From positions 1,302,001 to 1,366,000 of the forward strand of contig NZ_CP046171.1 in assembly GCF_011801125.1 (NCBI RefSeq): DNA of 64,000 nucleotides, given 5' to 3'. This DNA comes from Nocardia brasiliensis (GTDB lineage: Bacteria > Actinomycetota > Actinomycetes > Mycobacteriales > Mycobacteriaceae). The translations under genes were made by a program, and so were the position numbers. Under the pieces are notes generated by a model that was given only the letters and a program-made list of their open reading frames with translations, did no database searches and was not told the DNA's origin. Below are positions 1 to 8,441 of the stretch, in pieces. Numbering within the stretch: position 1 is the stretch's first letter; each line of letters opens with the position of its first letter.

Positions 1-1235
1 CCGTGCTCGCCGGTGATGGTGCCGCCGAGCGCGATCGCCAGATCCATGATCTCGCCGAAGGCGCGGTGCGCGCGTTCGGTCATGGCGGCGTCGGCGGGGT
101 CGTGCACGATCAGCGGGTGCGTGTTGCCGTCGCCCGCGTGCGCGATCACCGAGATGATCACGTCGTTGCGGGTGGCGATCTCGGCGACACCGGTCACCAG
201 GTCGCCGAGCCGGGGCAGCGGCACGCCGACATCTTCCAGCAGCAGCGCGCCCCGCTTCTCCACCGCGGGAATCGCGAACCGCCGTGCCGCGGTGAAGGCT
301 TCGCCTTCCTCGGCGTCGGCGGTATGGAAAGCCTCTGTCGCGCCCGCCTTTTCACAGGCGGCCAGCATGATCTCGGCTTCGCGCCCGGCGAATTCGCCAG
401 GCGCGTCGGACCGGGCGACCAACAGCGCGGCGGCCTTGCGATCCAACCCCATGCGCAACTCGTCCTCGACCGCGTTGATCGAGACGGAGTCCATGAATTC
501 CAGCATGGCGGGCCGCAATTCGCCGGTGATGGCGAGAATCGCGTCGACGGCGGCGGTCAGCGTCGCGAACGAGGCGACGACGGTGCTCTGCGGCGGCTGG
601 GCGGGCAGCAGGCGCAGCGTCAGTTCGGTGATGACGCCGAGGGTGCCCTCGCTGCCGACGAACAGCTTGGTCAGCGAGAGTCCCGCCGAATCCTTGAGCC
701 GGGGCCCGCCGAGCCGCAGCACGGTCCCGTCGGCGAGCACCACCTCCATGCCGAGCACGTAATCGGTTGTCACGCCGTACTTCACGCAGCACAGCCCGCC
801 CGCGTTGGTGGCGGCGTTGCCGCCGATCGAGCAGATCTCGAACGAGGAGGGGTCGGGCGGATACCAGAGGCCGTGCTCGGCGACGGCGCGCTTCACCTCG
901 GCGTTGAGCAGGCCGGGCTGCACCACCGCGGTGCGGGTGACCGGGTCGACGGTGATCGCCCGCATCCGTTCGGTGCTCAGCACGAGTCCGCCGTCGACCG
1001 CCGTGGCGCCGCCGGACAACCCCGATCCCGCGCCGCGCGGCACCACCGGTACCCGGCGCTGGTGCGCCCAGCGCAGCGCCGTCGCGACCTCCTCGGTGCT
1101 GGTCGCGCGCACGACCGCGACGGGCGTGCCCGCGTCGGGATCGCGCGCCCAGTCCTGCCGGTAGCCCGCCAGCAGATCGGGGTCGGTGACGACCGCGCCC
1201 TCGGACAGTCCATCGATCAGCTCACTCACGTCCAC
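1..1235 (-). CDS. FAD-linked oxidase, GlcD / D-2-hydroxyacid dehydrogenase type (3' end cut by window)
   Basis: Oxidises a 2-hydroxyacid such as glycolate or D-lactate with FAD. The N-terminal PCMH-type FAD-binding domain shows PRGAGSGLSGGA and, further on, SFEICSIGGNAATNAGG and GSEGTLGVITE. The C-terminal FAD-oxidase domain follows, with the conserved HAGDGNTHPL near the window edge. About 411 codons are visible of a family that usually runs 450-480, so only the tail is missing. The start is taken as GTG at 1235, which gives an N-terminus VDVSELIDGL; GTG at 1229 is an in-frame alternative. The gene is divergent from gtrA. The exact substrate cannot be read from the sequence. Confidence 0.88.
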   Translation of the reverse strand, partial: MDVSELIDGLSEGAVVTDPDLLAGYRQDWARDPDAGTPVAVVRATSTEEVATALRWAHQRRVPVVPRGAGSGLSGGATAVDGGLVLSTERMRAITVDPVTRTAVVQPGLLNAEVKRAVAEHGLWYPPDPSSFEICSIGGNAATNAGGLCCVKYGVTTDYVLGMEVVLADGTVLRLGGPRLKDSAGLSLTKLFVGSEGTLGVITELTLRLLPAQPPQSTVVASFATLTAAVDAILAITGELRPAMLEFMDSVSINAVEDELRMGLDRKAAALLVARSDAPGEFAGREAEIMLAACEKAGATEAFHTADAEEGEAFTAARRFAIPAVEKRGALLLEDVGVPLPRLGDLVTGVAEIATRNDVIISVIAHAGDGNTHPLIVHDPADAAMTERAHRAFGEIMDLAIALGGTITGEH

Positions 1236-1339
1236 GACCCCACGCTAGTGCCCTCGCGGGCGCGCCACCGCGTCGACGGATCGACCCGGCGTTGCCGGAT
1301 GATCATCTGCTGGTCACCTGCCGCTGGCACGCTGGCGGC

Positions 1340-1843
1340 GTGCACGAGCCGGCGCAGACCACCGACACCGTTGCCGATCGCTTCACCCGCTGGTGCGAGG
1401 CGGTCGTCGCGCGGCTGCCATGGGGCCTGCACCGGCTGGTCGCCCCGACCTTTCTCGGATTCGCGCTGATCAACACCGGCACCTTCGGTGTGGATCTGGC
1501 GCTGCTGACCCTGTTCCACGGTGGGCTCGGACTGCCGGTCTGGCTTTCGGTGTCGGTCGCCTACGTGTGCGCGTTCGGGTTGAGTTTCGTGCTCAACCGC
1601 ACGTTCAACTTCCATTCGCACGCGCCGGTCGGCAAGCAAGCCGGGGTGTACGTGGTGGTCGTCGCGATCAACTACGCCGCGTTCATCCTCGGCGTCGGCA
1701 GCGGGCTCACCGCGCTCGGTGTCGACTATCACCTGGCTCGGCTGCTCGCCGGCGGCTGCGAGGCGGTCTACATGTACAGCGCGATGCGCTGGGTGGTGTT
1801 CCGGCGCGGCGCGAAACCGGAACTCACACCTCACTCGGTGTGA
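1340..1843 (+). CDS. GtrA-family membrane protein
   Basis: A small polytopic protein of about 167 aa with four predicted hydrophobic helices. The middle carries SFVLNRTFNF, the family-typical loop between helices two and three, and the C-terminus ends with the RWVVFRR pattern. GtrA proteins help move or flip polyprenyl-linked sugars for cell-surface glycosylation; that role is from the family. The start is uncertain: GTG 1340 is preferred, while TTG 1292 would add 16 residues without membrane character. Its 3' end overlaps the converging PepE-like gene by 13 bases, so the two transcripts are antisense at their ends. Confidence 0.82.
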   Translation: MHEPAQTTDTVADRFTRWCEAVVARLPWGLHRLVAPTFLGFALINTGTFGVDLALLTLFHGGLGLPVWLSVSVAYVCAFGLSFVLNRTFNFHSHAPVGKQAGVYVVVVAINYAAFILGVGSGLTALGVDYHLARLLAGGCEAVYMYSAMRWVVFRRGAKPELTPHSV

Positions 1844-2490
1844 GGTTCCTGGCCGATCAGCGCCTCGGTGCGATCGCCGTCGACGACGATCGCGTCCTCG
1901 TCGGTGAGCGCCCAGTGTGCGATGCCTTGCGCGCGATAGGACTCGGCGAGCCGGTCGCACAGGCCGAGCGGATCGGTCGGCGAGGCGATATGCGGCACGA
2001 TCCGCCGATCCACCAAACCCAGTCCGTCCCAGCGCGGTTCGATACCGCACGCGGGCTCGACCTCGGCGGGATCGTCCGAGGTTTCCAGCCCGTGCAGATC
2101 GGGGGTCAGTACACAGGCGCCCGCGCTGTAGCCCGCGTAGACGAACGCGTCGGCCGCCAGCAGCCGGGGGAGCACGACATCGGCTCCGCTGCGGGCGAAT
2201 TGGGCGCGCAGCACGAAGGTATTGCCGCCGCGCACCCACAGCATCGGGAACTCGGCCAGCGTGCGCTCCAATTCCGCGGGGCGGCCGACGAAATCGCGCA
2301 GATCCACGGTCTCCACCTGGTACCCGAGCCTGCGCAGCGGGACGATATCGCTGATGATCGCCGACTCCCACAGCTCGGGCCAGGCGTCACAGGCATTGGG
2401 TATCAACGCGACTCGGCCCGGCGTGCCGACAAGCGCGGTGAGCCGGTCGTAGTGCGCGCCGAATCGGTAGCTGGACAGGAACAGACGCAT
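1831..2490 (-). CDS. Peptidase E-like (S51 / class I glutamine amidotransferase-like) protein
   Basis: A 219-aa cytoplasmic protein of the peptidase S51 group, which cleaves Asp-X dipeptides or acts as a related amidotransferase-fold hydrolase. The nucleophile elbow GYSAGACVL places the catalytic Ser at about residue 122. Other family marks are the N-terminal MRLFLSSYRFG strand, LWVRGGNTFVLR, and the late IVPHIAS that supplies a histidine. The ATG at 2490 shares one base with the stop of the preceding gene (TGATG), indicating translational coupling. It is the last gene of a three-gene operon. No signal peptide is seen. Confidence 0.82.
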   Translation of the reverse strand: MRLFLSSYRFGAHYDRLTALVGTPGRVALIPNACDAWPELWESAIISDIVPLRRLGYQVETVDLRDFVGRPAELERTLAEFPMLWVRGGNTFVLRAQFARSGADVVLPRLLAADAFVYAGYSAGACVLTPDLHGLETSDDPAEVEPACGIEPRWDGLGLVDRRIVPHIASPTDPLGLCDRLAESYRAQGIAHWALTDEDAIVVDGDRTEALIGQEPHTE

Positions 2491-3329
2491 CAGAGGGTGA
2501 ACGCGAGATTCTCGACCAGCCGCCGACCGAGCTCCTGATCGCCGCTGATGGTGATCTCGTCCATGTGCCGGTCCGCGGTGCTCCGGCCACCACCGAGCCG
2601 GACGAAAGCGGCCGCGGGCAAATGGATGTCGACATTCGGCGTGCTGTCGAAGGCGTCGACGTAGTTCGCGCGCCCCGCCACCTCGATGTGCAGCGAGCGC
2701 GCCAGTGGACCGGTCAGTGAGAAGGTGATCCGCGAACCGTCCGGCGCGCCACCCTTTTTCACCACCACCCGCGGGATGCTGCCGAGGAATTCGGTGAAGG
2801 CCACCTCGCCGCGGCGGCCGCCCTCGTCCACCCGCACGCCAAGCGCGTCGGCGATGTCGAGTTCGTGCATCCAGCAGTCGAACAGCCGCACCCGCATGAA
2901 CCGGCCGTAGCTGACCAGCCCGATCGGCGATGGGGTCTTGGCCTGCCATTCGTCCTCGCCGAGGGCGCCCAGTGCCGCCCGGCGTCGCCCGGTGACGTCG
3001 TGGAACATCTCCAGCAGTCGTTCGCCGGGCAGCGGCCGCAGCCGGTCCACCCAGATCTCGTTGAGCACCGCGGTCTCGTTGCGCACATGCGCCAGCGTGC
3101 GCACGTCGGTCTTGGGCGTCAGCGGGTCGTGCGCGGGCGGGCGTTCGCCGAGCAACCACGATTCGGTGCCGACGACGTGCGCGACCACGTCGAACACGCT
3201 CCAGCCGGGCAGCGCCGTCGGTGTCCGCCACTGGTTTTCGTCGAGGCCGGTGACCAACGCGGCGATGGCGTCCCACTGTTCGGACAGCAGTGTGGTCAGC
3301 TCGGCCCGGTCCAGGGTCGGATCGGTCAT
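2490..3329 (-). CDS. Maleylpyruvate isomerase family mycothiol-dependent enzyme
   Basis: A 279-aa protein with an N-terminal DinB-like four-helix bundle typical of mycothiol-dependent maleylpyruvate isomerases: ALVTGLDENQWRTPTALPGWSVFDVVAHV, in which the final His is a likely metal ligand. A second His-rich position occurs at CWMHELDIADAL. The C-terminal half is a sterol-carrier-like domain (HIEVAGRANYVDAF to the end). The family uses mycothiol, the low-molecular-weight thiol of actinobacteria, so this gene supports the host assignment. It overlaps the HIT gene by ATGA upstream and the PepE-like gene downstream. Substrate unknown. Confidence 0.85.
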   Translation of the reverse strand: MTDPTLDRAELTTLLSEQWDAIAALVTGLDENQWRTPTALPGWSVFDVVAHVVGTESWLLGERPPAHDPLTPKTDVRTLAHVRNETAVLNEIWVDRLRPLPGERLLEMFHDVTGRRRAALGALGEDEWQAKTPSPIGLVSYGRFMRVRLFDCWMHELDIADALGVRVDEGGRRGEVAFTEFLGSIPRVVVKKGGAPDGSRITFSLTGPLARSLHIEVAGRANYVDAFDSTPNVDIHLPAAAFVRLGGGRSTADRHMDEITISGDQELGRRLVENLAFTL

Positions 3330-3811
3330 TCGGGCGCTCCTTCTGCCGGACGGTCCGCGTCCGGCTTGCTGGTCGATGCTTCGTCGCTGTCCAGTGCTGC
3401 TATCCCGGCCTTGATGGCGGCAGCGGTCGACCGCGCGTCGTGCGGTCTGCGCAGCAGGAAACCGGCGGCGAAGCGCAGCTTGTCGCCGTGACTGCGGGGG
3501 ATCACGTGCAGGTGGACGTGCGGAACGGTCTGGAAGGCGGCGGTGCCGTCGTTGAGCACCAGGTTCGCGCCGTCGGCGGCGAGCGGGCTGCGCCGGACCG
3601 CCAGTGCGAGCCGATGCCCGGCCCGGAAGACTTGGGCGCCGAGTTCGGCGTCCAGATCCTTGAGCTCGGTGGCGTGCTGCTTGGGGATCACCAGGGTGTG
3701 CCCGCGCGCGATCGGCCGAATATCGAGAAAGGCGCAGAGCGAGTCGTCCTCGTACACCTTTGTTGCGGGGGCTTCGCCTGCCACGATGCGGCAGAAGACG
3801 CAGTCGGTCAC
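3326..3811 (-). CDS. HIT-family nucleotide hydrolase/transferase
   Basis: A 161-aa histidine-triad protein. The active-site motif HVHLHVIPR gives His98, His100 and His102, and the N-terminal CVFCRI (Cys4, Cys7) is the zinc-binding pair of bacterial Hint-type proteins. These enzymes hydrolyse AMP-lysine or other nucleoside phosphoramidates. The tail after about residue 110 is longer than usual and ends in an acidic, low-complexity stretch. First gene of a three-gene operon, overlapping the next by ATGA. The product is expected in the cytoplasm. Confidence 0.92.
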   Translation of the reverse strand: MTDCVFCRIVAGEAPATKVYEDDSLCAFLDIRPIARGHTLVIPKQHATELKDLDAELGAQVFRAGHRLALAVRRSPLAADGANLVLNDGTAAFQTVPHVHLHVIPRSHGDKLRFAAGFLLRRPHDARSTAAAIKAGIAALDSDEASTSKPDADRPAEGAPE

Positions 3812-4207
3812 AGGCTGGACCTTACGGCGTACGAGCGGCGCGGAACAGTCCGGCGCGAGAATCGATCATGATGCACGTCACTTCTCCGGGCTGACGACCC
3901 GTACCTGACCTGCTGCCGAACCTGTGGGTAAGTAATAGACCTGCACGTTCGCTCTTGTCGCGGACGGTAACGGCGGCCACCATCAGATCGTCGCTTGTCC
4001 GAACAACCATCGCAGAGGAGGTGACTCCGATGACGTTCGAAGTCTGGCGAATGGGCGCAATCCGGCGCCGGCGTGTGACGGGCGTCTCAGCGGTCCGCGC
4101 AACACGCCGGGTACAGTTGCGAGGATTTGGGCGACCTTACTCTGAAGTAACATCGTCCGGCCGTCCATCTGTTGCCTGCAAGCTCAGCACAAGAAGGAAC
4201 TGACATA
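3812..4207. other. 396-bp intergenic region with a possible leader ORF upstream of pntAA
   Basis: No well-supported gene. It must hold the divergent promoters of the HIT operon and the pnt operon. A strong Shine-Dalgarno (GAGGAGG at 4015-4021) sits 8 nt before an ATG at 4030 that opens 57 codons, stopping at 4203, four bases before the pntAA start. The predicted peptide is Arg-rich and its second half has poor codon bias, so it may be a leader rather than a functional protein. A palindrome (4137-4150) lies in the same stretch. Confidence 0.5.
4137..4150. promoter_or_regulatory. Palindrome TTACT-CTGA-AGTAA upstream of pntAA, candidate operator
   Basis: Perfect 5-bp arms around a 4-bp centre, about 58 bp before the pntAA GTG. 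A weak promoter candidate (TTGCGA at 4118-4123 and TACTCT within the palindrome, 15-bp spacing) overlaps it, so a bound regulator could block transcription. No regulator is identified in the window. Confidence 0.4.
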
Positions 4208-5326
4208 GTGGAGACAACGCAGAGCGTAGGCGAGCAGTCGCCGCGCGGCGCGCGTGTCGGAGTCGTTCGCGAGTCCAACGCGGGCGAACGACGTGTCGCA
4301 TTGGTGCCGAAGATCATTCCGACCCTGCTGAAGCAGGGGGTGCAGGTGGTGGTCGAGTCCGGTGCCGGCCTCGGCGCGCTCATTCCCGACAGCGCCTATG
4401 AGGAAGTCGGTGCGACGATCGGCGACCCCTGGTCGGCCGAGGTGGTCGTGAAGGTCGCCCCGCCCAGCGACGCCGAGGTGGCGAAGCTGTCCGACGGGCA
4501 GACCCTGATCGGGTTCCTGGCCCCGCGCAACGCGGACAACCAGATCGGCAAGCTGAAAGCCGGTGGCGTGCAAGCGTTCGCGGTCGAGGCGATCCCGCGG
4601 ATCTCGCGCGCGCAGGTGATGGACGCGCTGTCCTCGCAGGCCAACGTGGCCGGATACAAGGCCGTGCTGCTCGCGGCGTCGGAGTCGACGCGCTTCTTCC
4701 CGATGCTCACCACCGCGGCGGGCACCGTGAAGCCCGCGACGGTGCTGGTGCTCGGCGTCGGTGTCGCCGGTCTGCAGGCGCTGGCCACCGCCAAGCGGCT
4801 CGGCGGCCGGACCACCGGTTACGACGTGCGGCCCGAGGTCGCCGATCAGGTGCGCTCGGTCGGCGCGCAGTGGCTCGATCTCGGCATCGACGCCGCCGGT
4901 GAGGGCGGCTACGCCCGCGAGCTCACCGACGAGGAGAAGGCCAAGCAGCAGCAGGCGCTCGAAGACGCCATCAAGGGATTCGACGTGGTGATCACCACCG
5001 CGCTCGTACCCGGCCGTCCCGCACCGCGTCTGGTGACCGCCGCCGCCGTCGAGGGCATGAAGCCCGGCAGCGTGATCATCGACCTGGCGGGGGAGACCGG
5101 CGGCAACTGCGAGCTCACCGAGCCCGGCCAGACCGTGGTCAAGCACCAGGTCACCATCGCCTCGCCGTTGAACCTGCCCGCGACCATGCCCGAGCATGCC
5201 TCGGAGCTGTACTCGAAGAACATCGCGGCGCTGCTGGAACTGATGCTGAAAGACGGCGTGCTCGCACCCGATTTCGAGGATCAGGTGCTCGCGGACTCGT
5301 GTGTCACTCGTGAGAGGGAAGCCTGA
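4208..5326 (+). CDS. pntAA: NAD(P) transhydrogenase subunit alpha part 1
   Basis: The soluble NAD(H)-binding domain I of the proton-translocating transhydrogenase, which couples hydride transfer between NADH and NADP+ to proton movement. The AlaDh/PNT N-terminal domain starts GVVRESNAGERRVALVPK. The Rossmann dinucleotide fold is VLVLGVGVAGLQA at about residues 179-191, followed by GYDVRPEVADQVRSVGA and a flexible loop with VITTALVPGRPAP. The GTG at 4208 is chosen because AAGGAA lies about 9 nt upstream; length 372 aa fits the split-subunit form. TGATG overlap with pntAB. Confidence 0.95.
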   Translation: METTQSVGEQSPRGARVGVVRESNAGERRVALVPKIIPTLLKQGVQVVVESGAGLGALIPDSAYEEVGATIGDPWSAEVVVKVAPPSDAEVAKLSDGQTLIGFLAPRNADNQIGKLKAGGVQAFAVEAIPRISRAQVMDALSSQANVAGYKAVLLAASESTRFFPMLTTAAGTVKPATVLVLGVGVAGLQALATAKRLGGRTTGYDVRPEVADQVRSVGAQWLDLGIDAAGEGGYARELTDEEKAKQQQALEDAIKGFDVVITTALVPGRPAPRLVTAAAVEGMKPGSVIIDLAGETGGNCELTEPGQTVVKHQVTIASPLNLPATMPEHASELYSKNIAALLELMLKDGVLAPDFEDQVLADSCVTREREA

Positions 5327-5643
5327 TGTACACCGAACTGCTCGCGAACATCGCGATCCTGGTGCTGTCCGGGTTCGTCGGTTTCGCCGTCATCTCGAAG
5401 GTCCCCAACACCCTGCACACCCCACTCATGTCCGGTACCAACGCCATTCACGGCATCGTCGTGCTCGGCGCGCTGGTCACCCTTGGCAACGTGCAGGACC
5501 CCTCGATCCTGACCCAGATCATCCTGTTCGTTGCCGTCGTCTTCGGAACCCTCAATGTCATCGGTGGTTTCGTGGTGACCGACCGGATGCTCGGCATGTT
5601 CAAGGGCAAGAAGGCGCCCGCGCCGGTTAAGGCGGAGAAGTGA
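5326..5643 (+). CDS. pntAB: NAD(P) transhydrogenase subunit alpha part 2
   Basis: A 105-aa membrane subunit carrying the N-terminal helices of domain II. Three hydrophobic stretches are visible: NIAILVLSGFVGFAVI, the segment around SGTNAIHGIVVLGALV, and IILFVAVVFGTLNVIGGF. TPLMSGTNAIHGIV is the conserved signature of this subunit. The C-terminus ends in a short Lys-rich tail. Start and stop codons are shared with pntAA and pntB by single bases (TGATG twice), so the three subunits are translationally coupled. Confidence 0.95.
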   Translation: MYTELLANIAILVLSGFVGFAVISKVPNTLHTPLMSGTNAIHGIVVLGALVTLGNVQDPSILTQIILFVAVVFGTLNVIGGFVVTDRMLGMFKGKKAPAPVKAEK

Positions 5644-7076
5644 TGCATACCTTCGACAATGTGACCTATCTGGTCAACGGCCTCTACATCATCGCGTTCG
5701 GCATGTTCATCTACGGTCTGATGGGCCTGACCGGCCCGAAGACCGCGGTGCGCGGCAACCTGATCGCCGCGGTCGGCATGTTCATCGCCGTGGTCGCCAC
5801 CCTGATCTCGGTGCGCCACACCAGCAATTGGATCCTGATCATCGCCGGACTGGTGGTCGGTATCGCGCTCGGCGTGCCGCCTGCGCAGTTCACCAAGATG
5901 ACCGCCATGCCGCAACTGGTCGCCGCGTTCAACGGTGTCGGCGGCGGCACGGTCGCGCTCATCGCGTGGTCGGAATTCATCAACAGCCAAGGCTTTTCGC
6001 GCTTCGACGAAGAGCCGACGGTGCACATCGTGATCGGCTCGCTGTTCGCGGCGATCATCGGCTCGGTTTCGTTCTGGGGCTCGCTGATCGCCTTCGGCAA
6101 GCTGCAGGAGATCCTGCCTGGCCGCCCGATCAGTCTCGGCAAGCTCCAGCAGCCGCTGAATCTGTTGCTGCTCATCGGCGCCATCGCGGCGGCCGTGGTG
6201 ATCGGCATCGGCGCCACCGGTGACGGTGTGTCGCAGCTGTGGATGATCGCGGTGCTGGTGCTGGCCGGGGTGCTCGGTCTCGCCGTGGTGCTGCCGATCG
6301 GCGGCGCGGACATGCCGGTGGTCATCTCGCTGCTCAACGCGTTGACCGGATTGTCGGCGGCCGCAGCGGGTTTGGCGCTGAACAACACCGCGATGATCGT
6401 GGCGGGCATGATCGTCGGCGCGTCCGGCACCATCCTGACCAACCTGATGGCCAAGGCCATGAACCGGTCCATCCCGGCCATCGTCGCCGGCGGATTCGGC
6501 GGTGGCGCAACGGCTCCCGGTGCCGGTGGCAACGGCGAGAACAAGCAGGCCAAGGCCACCTCCGCCGCGGACGCCGCGATCCAGATGGCCTACGCCAACC
6601 AGGTGATCGTGGTGCCCGGTTACGGCATGGCCGTCGCGCAGGCCCAGCATGCGGTCAAGGAAATGGCGGCGCTGCTCGAAGCCAAGGGCGTCGAGGTCAA
6701 ATACGCCATCCACCCGGTCGCGGGCCGCATGCCGGGGCACATGAACGTGCTGCTGGCCGAGGCCGAGGTCTCCTACGACGCGCTCAAGGAGATGGACGAC
6801 ATCAACGGCGAATTCGGCCGCACCGATGTCGCCCTGGTGATCGGCGCCAACGACGTGACCAACCCCGCGGCCCGCGAGGACGCGAGCAGCCCGATCTACG
6901 GCATGCCCGTGCTCAATGTCGACCAAGCCAAGAGCGTCATCGTGCTCAAGCGTTCGATGAACTCCGGCTTCGCGGGCATCGACAACCCGCTGTTCTACGC
7001 TGACCACACCTCGATGCTGTTCGGCGATGCCAAGAAGTCCGTCGGTGCGGTCACCGAGGAACTCAAGGCGCTGTAG
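5643..7076 (+). CDS. pntB: NAD(P) transhydrogenase subunit beta
   Basis: The 477-aa subunit with the remaining membrane helices of domain II (about residues 1-260) and the NADP(H)-binding domain III (about 290-477). Domain III shows VIVVPGYGMAVAQAQHAVKEM, the GYGMAVAQAQ turn for NADP, plus HPVAGRMPGHMNVLLAEAEV and VIGANDVTNPAAR, and the C-terminal SMNSGFAGIDNPLFY. The ATG at 5643 is used because it overlaps the pntAB stop; GTG 5640 would add one residue. An Ala/Gly linker with AATAPGAGGNGENKQ-like sequence precedes domain III. The operon ends with a hairpin 14 bp downstream. Confidence 0.95.
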   Translation: MHTFDNVTYLVNGLYIIAFGMFIYGLMGLTGPKTAVRGNLIAAVGMFIAVVATLISVRHTSNWILIIAGLVVGIALGVPPAQFTKMTAMPQLVAAFNGVGGGTVALIAWSEFINSQGFSRFDEEPTVHIVIGSLFAAIIGSVSFWGSLIAFGKLQEILPGRPISLGKLQQPLNLLLLIGAIAAAVVIGIGATGDGVSQLWMIAVLVLAGVLGLAVVLPIGGADMPVVISLLNALTGLSAAAAGLALNNTAMIVAGMIVGASGTILTNLMAKAMNRSIPAIVAGGFGGGATAPGAGGNGENKQAKATSAADAAIQMAYANQVIVVPGYGMAVAQAQHAVKEMAALLEAKGVEVKYAIHPVAGRMPGHMNVLLAEAEVSYDALKEMDDINGEFGRTDVALVIGANDVTNPAAREDASSPIYGMPVLNVDQAKSVIVLKRSMNSGFAGIDNPLFYADHTSMLFGDAKKSVGAVTEELKAL

Positions 7077-7089
7077 GGAACTCACGACA

Positions 7090-7125
7090 ACGAACGGCCT
7101 CCTGCGTGCGCGGGAGGCCGTTCGT
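7090..7125 (+). terminator. Intrinsic terminator-like hairpin after pntB
   Basis: Perfect 13-bp inverted repeat (7090-7102 with 7113-7125) around a 10-nt loop, 13 bp after the pntB stop. No long T tract follows on the plus strand, as is common in high-GC actinobacteria. Confidence 0.75.
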
Positions 7126-7173
7126 CGTTAAAACACTGGACAATCCGGACCCGCCGACCGGATCATGCTCTGA

Positions 7174-8328
7174 GTGTCCGCACGTAACGAGCCTCTTCGG
7201 TTGATCGACCCGAGTGTGCCCTCGGCCGATCCCGCCGAGCGGCTGCCGTGGACTGTCACCCTCGACTCCGCCGATTCGACGCGCGATGTGATCGACACCC
7301 TCGCGGTGAGTCCGTTCCTGCGCGGTACGCACCCGTATGCGCGCACCGCGCATCTCGAGCGGATCAAGCCCGACGCCCTGCTGCGGCCTGCGCACGGCCG
7401 GGTGGTGCGCGCGACCCGCGACGAGGACAGCGGCTCGGCGCTGGTGGTCGGGCCGGGGTGGTCGCTGCGCGCGGTCCGCTGGTCGGGTGGTTCGGCGACG
7501 GTCGAGGTCACCGCCGTCACCGAGGAACTCGCGACCACCGTGCTCGCCGAGGCCACCCGCGACGCGGTCGCCGAGCCGGAGATCGGCGAGACCATCGAGA
7601 TGGGCTTCTGGCATATGCACAGCCACGGCCCGCAGCGGCGCGGGCGCACCATCACCGCCCCGGCGTGGCCGGAAATCCGTGGCAACTATGCCGCGGACGT
7701 GGCGGACGCGCTGGACCGGCTGATGGCGCTGACCGCGGCGCAGGTGCGTGGGCGCCTTGTGCTGCTGCACGGACCGCCGGGCACCGGCAAGACCACCGCG
7801 CTGCGCGCGCTCGCGCGCGCCTGGGGGCCGTGGTGTCAGTTCGACTGCGTGCTCGACCCGGAGGTGATGTTCGCCAAGCCGGGCTACCTGATGGACGTCG
7901 CGGCGGGCATCGACGGCGACGAGGGCGCCGAGCGCTGGCGCATGCTGGTGCTGGAGGATTGTGACGAGCTGATTCGTGGCGAGGCCAGAGAAACTGCGGG
8001 GCAAGGACTTTCGCGTCTGCTCAACCTGACCGACGGCATGTTCGGCCAGGGCCGCGCCGTGCTCGTCGCGATCACCACCAACGAGGATCTGACTCGGCTG
8101 CACCCTGCGGTGACCCGCCCCGGTCGCTGCCTGGCGCAACTGGAGATCGGGCGGCTCTCCCCGGCGGAGTCGGCGGCCTGGCTGGCCCGGCAGCGGCAGC
8201 AGGACGCCCCGCAGGAGGCGTCATGTCCGGACGGTGCGACGCTCGCGGAACTGGTCGCGTTGCGCGACGGCGACACCAAGATCCAGTCGGTGCCCGCGGA
8301 CCCGGTGAACCCCGGTTTGTACCTCTGA
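7174..8328 (+). CDS. AAA-family ATPase with DUF5925-type N-terminal region
   Basis: A 384-aa ATPase of unknown cellular role. The N-terminal 165 residues match the DUF5925 arrangement: TVTLDSADSTRDVIDTLAVSPF and a central GFWHMH. The AAA domain follows with Walker A LLHGPPGTGKTT at about residues 197-208, Walker B MLVLEDCDEL, sensor-1-like VAITTNEDLTRLHPAVTRPGR, and a short C-terminal lid. It lacks a transmembrane helix. Start GTG 7174 has no obvious Shine-Dalgarno. It stands alone between the pnt hairpin and the LppU-like gene, so context gives no function. Confidence 0.8.
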   Translation: MSARNEPLRLIDPSVPSADPAERLPWTVTLDSADSTRDVIDTLAVSPFLRGTHPYARTAHLERIKPDALLRPAHGRVVRATRDEDSGSALVVGPGWSLRAVRWSGGSATVEVTAVTEELATTVLAEATRDAVAEPEIGETIEMGFWHMHSHGPQRRGRTITAPAWPEIRGNYAADVADALDRLMALTAAQVRGRLVLLHGPPGTGKTTALRALARAWGPWCQFDCVLDPEVMFAKPGYLMDVAAGIDGDEGAERWRMLVLEDCDELIRGEARETAGQGLSRLLNLTDGMFGQGRAVLVAITTNEDLTRLHPAVTRPGRCLAQLEIGRLSPAESAAWLARQRQQDAPQEASCPDGATLAELVALRDGDTKIQSVPADPVNPGLYL

Positions 8329-8441
8329 GGACGTGATGGCAATCACCCAGCGCACGGCGGCCGGATCGATCGGCTAGATTCTGTGGGTTCGTTCGCCCGC
8401 CGCGTGCGGGCGAGATCGCGTGAACCCTGGGGAGGGGAAAC

